From contig JARUPY010000387.1 of the NCBI GenBank assembly GCA_029817715.1, positions 3,906,001-3,970,000 of the forward strand: 64,000 nt of DNA. Reading direction: 5' to 3'. Each line of letters begins with the position of its first letter. Positions within the stretch are counted from its first letter, which is position 1. Below are positions 1 through 9,036 of the stretch, piece after piece. This stretch comes from Melastoma dodecandrum (Eukaryota; Streptophyta; Magnoliopsida; Myrtales; Melastomataceae). The position numbers were made by a program, and so were the translations under genes. The notes under the pieces were generated by a model. That model had not been told where the DNA came from, searched no databases, and saw only the letters and a list, made by a program, of their open reading frames with translations.

Positions 1-2512
1 CATCCACTAGGCCCTGAAGTTCCTTAAATTGAACTTCAGAAAACTTGTCGAGACGAAGAAGATTCCTGATGCGATCCACATTTTGCACCAGTTGGTCATA
101 AGCGCTAAGGCAGCCTGAGGTACCCTCCCCAATAGGCACATTTGGTGATGGGGAGGAGAGAGGAACAACTACTGCCACAGTAGGTTGCGCAGCGTCATCA
201 GGGTCGGCTCCCAAGGTACCAACCTTTTCTGGAACTGCAATTTCTGCCGCAGACGAGGTTGTCATTGGCGCTGCAGCAACAGATGGGTTGACTTCAGGAG
301 CGCCTGTTTCTTCCGGCGTTGCAATCTCTGCCTCAATGATGACAATATCCTCCTCCCCGAGTGTCGGGATTTGAGGGCTAGGAGGAGAGGCACCCTGTGG
401 ATTAAGAAAACATACTAAATATTAGAAACAGAAACATGGTCATTCCCAAGGGACAAAAACGTTAATAGGGAGAGATTGACATCTTTCTCAGGCTCTATTG
501 AAGTCTCCGGCGCAGGAGAAGCTATAGGCACCAAAGCCATCATTTCTTGTCTGGAAAGGAAAGCCAAACATCATAAGAATCAGTAAGCGTTCTTGGTTTT
601 CAAAAAGGGAATAGAAGGAGTATTACATACTTTAAGGGAGGACTTGTAGATTGAGTCAACAACAACCTTGGAGTCCCGGATGAAGCAGAACCAGATCCTT
701 GGGAGACAAGCTGAGTTTGCCTCAGCAATTTGGATAACAGAGTACTCTCCGAGTCAGAAGATGACGAGGATATGGTCCTGCGCTTGCGCTTCCCAAGCTT
801 CCCCGAAGGCTGCCCCTCGACTTTAGGCTTTTTGCCTTTAATGGCAGAAGGTTGCTGTCACCGAGCCGAGCGACTAGCTGGGGGAGGAGGGCTCCTCTCG
901 GGGGAAGAATCTCCAGAATCTGTAATCACAATTATAAAGATTAAGAGGAAGTATTCCACTATTGAGACATGGGACTTTTTTAGAACATATATATACAATT
1001 CAAAGCCTTTTTTACCAGTGATAAGCTTCTGACCAGACTTCAGCATCATGTCAGTAGACAGGTAAAGATCTGGCTCAGCAGAAGTCTCAAGGAAAGTCAT
1101 CCTGTCGCGAAGGGCACCAAAGGTGAGTGCCCACTGAATGGAGAAGGCTTCGGTAGCATAAGCTGGAGTGCTCTCAAGGGGGAACTCCATATGCTGAGCT
1201 CTGCCTTCTTCGATAAGAGGACCAAGGAGGCTTGAAGAGAGTCCCTTGATAAGACACAGCTATTCCTGATATGGATTGGGGCATTGAAAGTATCAGAAAA
1301 AGGGACTGCATAGCTTTGGATGAAGCCCAGTTGCCTTGCGCAGAGCTGGGGATTGTAGACTTCAAAACCGAAGCCTGCCTCTGTAGCGCACACCAAGTCC
1401 CTGCTAGTCAGCACAGAGTCCCAATATATGCTTGGCACCAGCTTCCTTCGGCGCTTGAGAACAGGGTGGCCGGTAGGGAACGGAGCCCAATTACGGCGTT
1501 CCCCTCGTCCAGTGTCGACGATATGCCTCATATGCCCTGTCACCGAAGCATGCAACCACTGGCTCTTGTTGTAGCAGCAAGCCTCTAGCATATGTGTCCC
1601 ATAGCAGCCAACCTTGATAGCACCAGAGGGCATCTGATACCCTGTAAGTCCTAGCATCCATGTGCAAGCCCACAGATGCACGAGCCAAAGAAGGCCACTA
1701 GCCGGATACTTGGGGAAAGGGCTCGTGCATGAACTATTCCTATGCAAGCTTTGGTAGATAAGACCCAACAAGAAGGGCGCCCAAGCTACCTTGCTGGAAG
1801 CATTGCTCAAAAAGTTGGCAATTCCGTAAACCAACTTTGGCACCCTCTTACCAGGAAAGCAGAATACATACTTGCTCAGCCACACACTGAAGAATTCCAC
1901 TTCTTCAACCTTTCCCCAAGCAGAATGAGGGCGACCTGTAAGTAATTGGAGGTGCCTCATCGCTGTATCCAAAATTTGGAGCATCCCTGACGGATTATGA
2001 TCGCTGTCCAAGGGGTAGAGGCGAACGGGTGTCCCAGCTACATAACTCGCCGTCAAGAAATAGACATCCTCCAATGTGATAGTCATTGGACCTTCTGGAA
2101 AATAAAAGCAGTTGACTGAGCTATTCCAGAAGGGGAGGAGACTGGCGCATACCCGCGGGTCACATTGCTTTGTGACTAGAGAAAGCTTCAGGAAAGACCA
2201 AATCCCGCAGACCTTCAACTTGCTTTCTAACCTTTCTTGCCAACGAGAGAACCACTCCCGTACTAGGGTCTTCTCCATAGAGGGGAAGCACAGGAAGCCG
2301 CTCTTCTTCTCCCAGCCAAGTGGGTCGATGAAACCCTCCTGGCAGATAGGGATTTGGTACTCCGTGATCAGATACTCGTGAGAAACAGGGTCGAGGAAGA
2401 GTGCGGAGTCAAGAATGGAACCCAGGGTTAGGTCTTGGCCGTCTGAAGTTTGGACGACGCCGGAAGGGCCAGCGCGTTGCTGGTGCCACTGGAAAGAGGC
2501 AAGGTTCGACAT
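1..2512 (-). pseudogene. Plant mobile domain (PMD) ORF, MAIN-like, partial and frameshifted
   Basis: The protein probably starts at the Met near 2512 (MSNLASFQWH) and runs leftward. It shows the PMD (aminotransferase-like plant mobile domain) core, including the FPEGPMTITLEDVYFLTA block near 2040-2100 and an LPFWNSSVNCF-type segment before it. The reading frame is lost around 1180-1215: the upstream frame is open to 1097, but the PMD-like continuation (EFPLESTPAYATEAF, AEPDLYLSTDMM) is in another frame to about 1020. Further left on the same strand are a basic, Ser-rich tail (GKKPKVEG, KLGKRKRRTISSSSSDSES, near 700-850) and an open stretch ending in YDQLVQNVDRIRNLLRLDKF at 1-230, so it continues beyond the window. 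Intron borders in 230-860 were not resolved. PMD proteins of the MAIN/MAIL family act in silencing and development, but many PMD ORFs are carried by transposons. A polypurine tract and LTR start lie just right of this ORF in the opposite orientation, so a transposon-borne antisense ORF is more likely than a host gene. Confidence 0.7.
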
Positions 2513-2668
2513 GATCGAAGAGAAGTTTTTCTTGAGAAGAAGGCTAGGGTTTCGGGAAGAGCAAGATTGCGAAGAGAAACGTACGTCGCAAGTGAAAGGA
2601 GGGAAACGAAACATTTTCCTTTTAAACCAGAAAGCCGATAACTGTGCTCAGGCGACAGAAGTCACCTC

Positions 2669-2689
2669 AGCAAAAAAAGGGGGGGCTTA
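2669..2689 (+). other. Polypurine tract preceding an LTR
   Basis: A run of A then G (about seven each) is followed by CTTA and then TGTTGACACTACGG, the TG start of a repeat-rich block. A purine run just before a 5'-TG is the plus-strand priming site of LTR retrotransposons. It points rightward, opposite to the PMD ORF. Confidence 0.5.
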
Positions 2690-3146
2690 TGTTGACACTA
2701 CGGAATATATTGGGCATGTGCTAAGTCTACAAGCCCAAAAAAGTGGTCCTAAGTCTACAGCCCAATGTAGGATGCAGGCCTGAGCTAAGTCTACAGCCTG
2801 CGTCAACGTGTTGACACTACAGAATGTCTTGGGCCTGAGCTAAGTCTACGGCCTGCGTCAATACATGCTCACACGATCCCAACACACACTCAGAAAATCA
2901 GAAGGATATTTTAAAACAGATTCCGAGATTCCTGGAGAGAAGTTAAGATTGAGCCACGATCTGAAGGATCGTTGTGAGGACGCGTGAAGCGTGTAGGGCA
3001 AGTAAGATTCAGTATAAAAGAAACAGACCCCCCTTAGGAAAAGGCACGTTCAATCAGCCAAACACAGATTTGCATTGCTCGTCACCCTTAGATTTTAGTA
3101 GATACCTCGGCCTGGGTTATTTGGTCACTACCTTCAACACCAGAGT

Positions 3147-3411
3147 GAGCAACCGTAGCTTTGTTGATCACCTTCCGCCAGCACTTCCACCGTCCCGGCG
3201 AGCAACCGTAACCGAGGCGACAACCTTCCGCCAGCACTTCCACCTTCCCGGCGAGCAACCGTAACCGATGCAACAACCTTCCACCAGCACTTCCACCGTC
3301 CTGGCGAGCAACCGTAACCGAGGCAACAACCTTCCTCCAGCACTTCCACCGTCCCGGCGAGCAACCGTAACTGAGGCAACAACCCTCCGCCAGCACTTCT
3401 ACCGTCACACA
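3147..3411 (+). repeat. 53-bp tandem repeat, about 5 units
   Basis: Units beginning GAGCAACCGTAACCGAGGC start at 3200, 3253, 3306 and 3359, exactly 53 bp apart. A diverged first unit starts near 3147. Each contains CTTCC(g/a)CCAGCACTTC. The ORFs read on the minus strand here are products of the repeat, not genes. Confidence 0.9.
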
Positions 3412-3435
3412 AGTCTACGGCGCAGCGCACTGTAG

Positions 3436-3712
3436 CAAGTCTACGACGTCAGCAGCGAGTCTACGACGTCAGCAGCGAGTCTACGACGTCAGCAGCGAGT
3501 CTACGACGTCAGCAGCGAGTCTACGACGTCAGCAGCGAGTCTACGACGTCAGCAGCGAGTCCACGACGTCAGCAGCGAGTTTACGACGTCAGCAACGGGT
3601 CTACGACGTCAGCAGCGAGTCTACGACATGAGCAGCGAGTCTACGACGTCAGCAGCGAGTCTACGACATGAGCAGCGAGTCTACGACGTCAGCAGCGAGT
3701 TTACGACGCCTA
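3436..3712 (+). repeat. 20-bp tandem repeat (GAGTCTACGACGTCAGCAGC), about 13-14 units
   Basis: Near-perfect head-to-tail copies with a 20 bp period, containing the palindrome GACGTC. A few units vary (ccacgacg, tttacgacg, gacatgagc). There are no unique spacers between units, so this is a satellite-like array inside the LTR and not a CRISPR. Confidence 0.93.
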
Positions 3713-3817
3713 CGTCAGCCGTATCACCACTTTTCGTTCATTTTTATGGCTGTAAGATTCTAATTTCTCTTTCGAAACTCTGAATTTGTACAGTCATATC
3801 ATTTATCATTGAAATTC

Positions 3818-4034
3818 ATCTTTCTGGCGACCACATACATTTCCCTGTGAGTCCAATTGCCAAATATTTCCGACGCGGTCCGTTTTCTACGCGAACAGAT
3901 TGAAAGACGAAATTCACCTCGTGTACAAAAGACTCCACGGGGAACTCATTTCGAACATCAACAACCCTTCAATCTCCACCCATAGTCTAAGCAAGCGAGA
4001 CACTCTTATAACAGTCAAAAAACTATTAGGATTT
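3818..4034. other. Unassigned sequence between two LTR blocks
   Basis: No coding sequence is recognisable. It begins with a weak primer-site-like TGGCGACC and ends where the next LTR begins. Confidence 0.5.
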
Positions 4035-4569
4035 TGTTATCCGAAGTCAGTTATATTGCGATTTGGAGAATATTAGATTCGCAGGGAGAGAATATAAGAA
4101 TATATCTCTTAGGGGAGATATATTAGATGATATTAGATTATATCTCATTATATATTTATCTGTCATATTTTCGATATATATATGGTATCTATTCTATAAA
4201 TAGGCGTCATGCTAAACTAAGGAAAAAAAAGACGAGAGAGATCAAATCCTTATAGCTTAAAAGAGGGATACACAAGTGCAAAGAGTATCGCGGTAAAGAA
4301 ATGGCGTGTATAGGGAAATAAAGAAAACACTTCGGGGTTATTTCTTAACGGGAAAACATGATCTTATACTTAGGTAGGTCGAGGGGGCTAGAGAGGGTCT
4401 CAACCTAAGTTTGTACTCCATTGTTATAGTAAAATCCTCTTCTCTGTCTGTGGACGTAGGTCGATTGACGGAACCACGTAAATTTTTTATCTCCTTATTT
4501 TTCGTTAACTTTCAATTAAGAACCGAATCCAGTTCGACTCGCTTCCGAGGGCTTCCGCGTGTGCCAACA
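4035..4569 (+). mobile_element. 5' LTR of the outer, older Ty1/copia element
   Basis: It starts TGTTATCCGAAGTC and ends CTTCCGCGTGTGCCAACA, followed directly by a primer site. A second copy with the same start and end lies at 18464-19021 (shared ATTGCGATTTGGAGAATAT, ATATCTCTTGGGG-like and TAAGAACCGGAT-like blocks). The two are visibly diverged by substitutions and small indels, so the element is old. The TATA box is TATAAATA at 4195-4202. Confidence 0.85.
4195..4202 (+). promoter_or_regulatory. TATA box in outer copia LTR
   Basis: TATAAATA within TTCTATAAATAGGCGTC. The same box is seen at the matching place in the 3' copy as CATAAATAGG (decayed). Confidence 0.55.
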
Positions 4570-4571
4570 AT

Positions 4572-4583
4572 TGGTATCAGAGC
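4572..4583 (+). other. Primer-binding site (initiator-Met tRNA)
   Basis: TGGTATCAGAGC, the standard plant copia primer site complementary to the 3' end of initiator tRNA-Met, 2 bp after the LTR end. Confidence 0.85.
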
Positions 4584-4605
4584 TCGGTTGTGCAGATTCG
4601 AGATC

Positions 4606-5285
4606 CATGGCCAGTGGTAAGTTCGACATCGAGAAGTTGGATGGGAACATGTATTTCAGCTTGTAGCAAATCAAGATGAGGGCTCTATTGGTACAGGGGT
4701 ATTGGATAAGGCTCTTACAGATCAGTCAAAAAGCGCTTCGAAGTTGTCTTCTAACCAGTGGGAGGACATAGATGCTTGAGCATTATCGACGATTCAGCTA
4801 TGTCTGTCCAACGAGGTCCTAACAAACGTGTTCAAGGAGACTACAGCGGCCAAGCATTGGAGTAGGCTGAAGAGTGTACATGACGAGGATTCTGAGCAAC
4901 AAACTTCTTTCCAGGCAAAGGTTCTTCATGCTCAGAATGACGGAATGTATGTTCGTTAAATCTTACCTGGATAATTGGTTGTCTGCATCTTTGGATTTGA
5001 AGAGGATCGAGGACAAGATCGATGAGGAGATCCAGATGATGCTGCTGTTATGTTCAACGCCCGCTTCATACTAAAGCTTCAGGTGACGTTATTGTATGGG
5101 AGAAGTGTTCTCACAATTGATGAGGTATGCTCTGCCCTTTTATCAAAAGATTTGATTGATAAAGATTTGCAGGGTGAAGCAGGGCGACCGATGGCGGAGG
5201 CATTAACAGTAGGCATGACCAGATCCAAAGGTAGCGGCGGGGTAATGTACTTCCATTGTGGTAAGAAAGGACACGTTTTCGAGGG
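4606..5285 (+). pseudogene. Degenerate copia gag of the outer element
   Basis: From ATGGCCAGTGG at 4606 the translation reads MASGKFDIEKLDGNMYFS then a stop. It resembles the N-terminus of Tnt1/Tork-type gag, whose usual Trp is replaced by the stop here. Further gag-like pieces in shifting frames include VCSALLSKD and MYFHCGKKGHV at about 5245-5280. The latter is a zinc knuckle that has lost its first Cys. Several stops and frameshifts make it non-coding. It is cut off at 5285 by the inserted SIRE-like element. Confidence 0.75.
5281..5285 (+). repeat. Target-site duplication GAGGG (left) of the SIRE-like element
   Basis: GAGGG directly precedes the 5' LTR start and GAGGG directly follows the 3' LTR end at 18259-18263. 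Five bp is the normal size for copia integration. Confidence 0.8.
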
Positions 5286-5973
5286 TGTTGGAAAAGGTTT
5301 TGATGATGAGCCAGACCTCTGTGCCATAGAAGGTCGAACATTCTTGGCTTTGATGATGAGCCTGACCCTCTGTACTACAGAAGGTCGAACATTCTATTCT
5401 ACAGAAGCTTCTTATATTAAGGGCTTTATGTAAGAATTATTCTTGTAATTAAATGATTAAATAATAATTATTTAATTACGAAATATATACTTTCTGATTA
5501 AGATATTCATCTGATCAGATTACCACGATTTGGTTTCCAAATAATCATATTGGAGATAATATTTCTTATAGAAGGAAATGTATCTTCTATATATGGAAAG
5601 GTTCTATTGTTTGGTCTACAGGCTTCTGTGAGCTTACTTGATCAATATACGAACATTATTTGATTGCAAATCACCACCACCTGTCCAGATACACTCTCAC
5701 GTGTGTTTTTATCAGGATGGAATTGACTTCAAGTCATTTGGAAACAAATCAACGATTGTTTCCACCTGTAGAAGGTTATCAAGCAGAACCTTCTGCGATA
5801 CCTTCTGTGGTGCACTATTCATGGAAAATATATCATGATCTTATTCTGATTTATTTTCTGAATGCTTGCACGTGTATATCATTCTGTTTATTTTGTAAAC
5901 TAACTTTTAATTTCTTGTTTTGCAGATTTCGTTTTATCTTTTCCCATTTTAAGTTTTCTTCTTAGCCTTTATG

Positions 5974-5981
5974 TATAAATA
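5974..5981 (+). promoter_or_regulatory. TATA box of SIRE-like LTR
   Basis: TATAAATA in ATGTATAAATAGCCACGCCC. The identical box is at 16670-16677 in the 3' LTR. It is the probable promoter of the genomic RNA, with U3 upstream. Confidence 0.65.
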
Positions 5982-6599
5982 GCCACGCCCTCTCTCCCAT
6001 GTAAAATATATTAGACAATTCTTTTCTCCTATCCCATTCTGTCCAGAGAGAGCGTGTGCTTGAGCTTGCTTTAGTTCTTTCATTCGTTCGAGTTAGTCAC
6101 ACGAGGAGCACTAGCGACGGACGGCTGCATCGTTGGTGAAACCTTCTGGGAGAGTGACTCGGGGGCTCGAGGGACTCGGCTGGAAGCTGCAGGAGACGTT
6201 GTTGGAAGCGTGTGTACGTGGGCAACGTGCAGCGGGCCGGAGAGAAGGGCTGAACCTCGGGAGCACAGAAGGTGAGGGACTGACCAGCTTCTGTTGTGTA
6301 GAACTCTGTGTGCAGGAACCTAGGACGGAGGCTGCCGTCTGCTTGCGTGGGGTTTGCCACGTGCTTGCGCAGGGTCTGCTGCGTGCTTGCGTAGGGTATG
6401 CTACGTGCTTGTGTGGGGTACGCCACATAGTCGCTATCTCGAGGAGATCGTGCAGGTCGTGTGGAGCCGCCGGAGGGAAAATCCATCCTTGAACAGGGGT
6501 TGCTGTTCGCTTGCGTAGGGTCCGCTACGTGCTCGCGTGGGGTACGCCACGAAGTCGTTTTCCTTAAGAGGATTGCGCATTTGCTACCTTGTTAGTCAC

Positions 6600-7240
6600 G
6601 TTAACGCGTGCAACCTTCTGTTGTACAGAATCTTCGGATCTGTATAACCCCCTGTAGAGCAGAACCTTCAGGTCTGAATCTACTTTAGTGCAGAACCTTA
6701 CGGTCTGTACAACTCTCTGTTGTACAGAACCCTACGGGTCTGTGCATACATTTTCCTTGTCACTTTTACTACAGAACCTCACGGTCTGTTCAGTAGAAGG
6801 TCGACTACCCTTGGTACAGAATCTTTCAGATCTGTGCTTTTCAACTAAGTCATTTTCCTATACAGAACCTTCTGTTGTGGATTGGCATACTCGGTACAGA
6901 ACCTTACGGTTTGTGCCTACCTTCTTCGACACAGAACCCTCTGTGTTGTGCCTAAGTCTCTTCGACACAGAACCCTCTGGTCTGTGTTGTGCCTAAGTCT
7001 CTTCGACACAGAACCCTCTGGTCTGTGTTGTGCCTAAGTCTCTTCGACACAGAACCCTCTGGTCTGTGTTGTGCCTTACTCTCTACGGTACAGAACCTTT
7101 TGGTCGGTATTGAGCCTAAGTTACTATAGTACAGAACCTTCAGGGTTTGTGCTACATAACGAGCCTCTACGGCACAGAACCTTCTGGTCTGTGTTCTGCC
7201 ACTCAAGCCTCTATTGTACAGAACCCTACGGGTTTGCTTT
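6600..7240 (+). repeat. Array of ACAGAACC..GGTCTGT hairpin repeats in the 5' LTR
   Basis: More than a dozen copies of ACAGAACCtt(ac/ct)GGTCTGT-like words, for example at 6700-6720, 6725-6745, 6770-6790 and 6890-6915. Each can form a 7 bp stem with one bulged A and a 4-nt loop. A 41-bp unit (ending GGTCTGTGTTGTG) is tandemly repeated at about 6953-7075. Confidence 0.8.
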
Positions 7241-7523
7241 TGGTTGCTATCACTTGTGTAATTTGTACTGAGATACATTTGAGTGGAAACCATCCAAATA
7301 TCTGGGTGAAGAGTGGACGTAAGCAATTTGCTGAACCACTATAAAAATCCTTGTGTCCATCAAACAAATTTGCATACACAATCAAACGTTCTGTCTTACA
7401 GAAACTTACAGGCTCTGTTTAACAGAAGCTTTTCATTCCGCTGCGGGGTAAAACGAAAAAGGGTTAAAATCCAATTTTGGTGATTAACACTAATTCACCC
7501 CCCCCCCCTCTTAGTGTAACAAT

Positions 7524-7535
7524 TGGTATCAGAGC
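7524..7535 (+). other. Primer-binding site of SIRE-like element
   Basis: TGGTATCAGAGC two bp downstream of the LTR end, complementary to initiator tRNA-Met. Confidence 0.9.
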
Positions 7536-8343
7536 GGGTTCAACAGAGGCTTAACAGCTTGTTGTAGATCCTTGAAAAGCTCTTTCCAGCTACACACTCA
7601 TCTCCACAGAAGCTCTTAGCTCTGTGACTGGTTCTATTCTGTAGAAGCCTACGCTCTATCAGAATCAACCCGCTACTGCACAGAAGCTTTAAGCTCTGTG
7701 AAAATCTACTTGGTTCTATTCTGTAGAAGCCTACGCTCTATCAGAATCAACCCGCTACTGCACAGAAGCTTTAAGCTCTGTGAAAATCAACTTGGTTCTA
7801 TTCTGTAGAAGCTTACGCTCTATCAGAATTTAACCTCTGTTCCACAGAAGCACCTTGTTCTATGAGAAACTATTTGTGTCCTCTCTGTAGAAGCTTTAGC
7901 TCTATCAGAAGCTACCTTCTATTCAACAGAAGCTTGCGCTCTGTTTGAAAACAACATCTGGAATAAGTGTTCTACTCAACAGATACTGAACTAAACTTTT
8001 CCATCCTCCAGAAGCTTCAAGCTCTGTGAGTATTAAATTGTAATACTCTGTAGAACTCTGCATTCTATCAGAATCTATTCAACAGAAGCGTACGGTCTGT
8101 GAATATCACATTTGGCATTTTGTTTCTATTCTGCAGAAGCTTGCTGCTCTGCGAGAATTCAACAACTGCCACCTGAAAGAAATTCTCAGTTCTGTCATAT
8201 TGACACTCGTGCTCTATTTAACAGAGGCCTGATTGTTGACTTGACGACTGACTTCTACCCAACAGAAGCTTGCTTCTTTGTTGAGGTTCTATTCGTCAAC
8301 GTTCTGTTCTATAGAAGCGTAATACTCTATACGAATCGAACAT
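7536..8343 (+). repeat. Leader array of ACAGAAGCTT..AAGCTCTGT hairpins
   Basis: About 17 copies of (a/t)CAGAAGCtt..GCTCT(g/a)t roughly every 40 bp between the primer site and the gag ATG. An 82-bp unit is tandemly repeated with GGTTCTATTCTGTAGAAG starting at 7630, 7712 and 7794. A typical copy (7680-7700) pairs ACAG with CTGT and AGCT with AGCT around a short loop, leaving one bulged A. No long ORF uses this stretch. Confidence 0.85.
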
Positions 8344-9036
8344 ATGGCTGAAAACTATAATGTGCCTAAACCACATGTTGGGAATCCTCCCATTTTCAAT
8401 GGTAAGAATTTTTCCTACTGGAAAATTCGTATGAGCGCATTTGTTGATGCGATTGACGAAGACTTATGGTCTTATATAGAAGATGGTCCTCCTTCTATAC
8501 CAGAGAACCAACAATTTGATCGAGAAGGTCATCCTACACGGGAATACCTTAAGATCAGACGACTCACTAAAACGGCAAAGTATTTGATGTTCAATGCTAT
8601 GTCAGAAGGTGAATTCGTCAAAGTTTCAACTTGCACTTCGGGCAAGGAAATCTGGGACAAACTTGTCACCATGTATATTGGGACAGACCAGATAAGAGAA
8701 ACTAAGGTGAATTTCTTAATTCACCAATATGAAAACTTTACTATGAAGGCTGATGAATCTGTAGAACAAATGTTCCAGAGACTCAACCTCCTAGTCGATG
8801 CCCTAACTCATTTGGGCAAAACCTATCAAAATTCTGAACTAGTTCGAAAGGTTTTGCGTACTCTACCCAAATCATGGGAAGCCAAGAAAACGGCTATAGA
8901 GGAAGCTAAAGACCTCTCTATTCTTCGACTAGATCAGTTGATGAGCTCCTTAATCTCGTATGAGATGGAAAGATCCTCTCAACCAGATATAAAGAGAGCA
9001 CTTGTTGCTTTCAGAGCATCAGAAGAACCTACATAA
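8344..9036 (+). pseudogene. gag, N-terminal part, ended by an in-frame stop
   Basis: Copia GAG capsid-type protein of 230 aa: MAENYNVPKPHVGNPPIFNG, then FSYWKIRMSAFV, the usual SIRE/Maximus gag start. The region 60-215 matches the conserved capsid segment (EIWDKLVTMYIGTDQIRETK, VRKVLRTLPKSWEAK, LIGSL-like LMSSLISYE). A TAA at 9034-9036 stops it after SEEPT. The frame then continues open through an acidic SDDE linker and the zinc knuckle, so the stop is a point lesion in one gag-pol ORF and not the natural end of gag. Confidence 0.9.

Larger units (their letters stand above)
2690..3817 (+). mobile_element. Putative LTR, probably of a Tat-type Ty3/gypsy element
   Basis: The block starts TGTTGACACT right after a polypurine tract. 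It has a TATA-like box (AGTATAAAAGAAAC, about 3010) and two tandem-repeat arrays, and may end near CA at 3817. The following TCTTTCTGGCGACCACA looks weakly like a primer-binding site. Subrepeats of 'ctaagtctac(a/g)gcc' occur at 2720-2860. The partner LTR is outside the window, so ends and target duplication cannot be tested. The Tat assignment rests on the adjacent antisense extra ORF, a feature known from that lineage. Confidence 0.45.
5286..7521 (+). mobile_element. 5' LTR of SIRE-like element (2236 bp)
   Basis: Begins TGTTGGAAAAGGTTTTGATG and ends CCCCCTCTTAGTGTAACA, with the primer site 2 bp later. Internal order: AT-rich U3, TATA box at 5974, a leader with several 'cgtgcttgcgtrgggt' subrepeats (6340-6550), then an array of ACAGAACC..GGTCTGT hairpins (6600-7240). 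That array includes four units of 34-41 bp around 'cttcgacacagaaccctctg'. The ORFs in this region on either strand have no known similarity. Confidence 0.92.

Noticed and set aside
3088..3430. Open reading frames rich in Gly/Cys/Trp on the minus strand
   Set aside because: They simply read the 53-bp repeat and have no independent evidence.
3436..3712. Regular 20-bp repeats resembling a CRISPR array
   Set aside because: No spacers between units and a plant LTR context; it is a plain tandem array.
6097..6492. Overlapping 105-129 codon ORFs on both strands in the SIRE LTR (repeated at 16800-17195)
   Set aside because: Present in both LTR copies, overlapping on opposite strands and without known similarity; probably GC-rich leader sequence.
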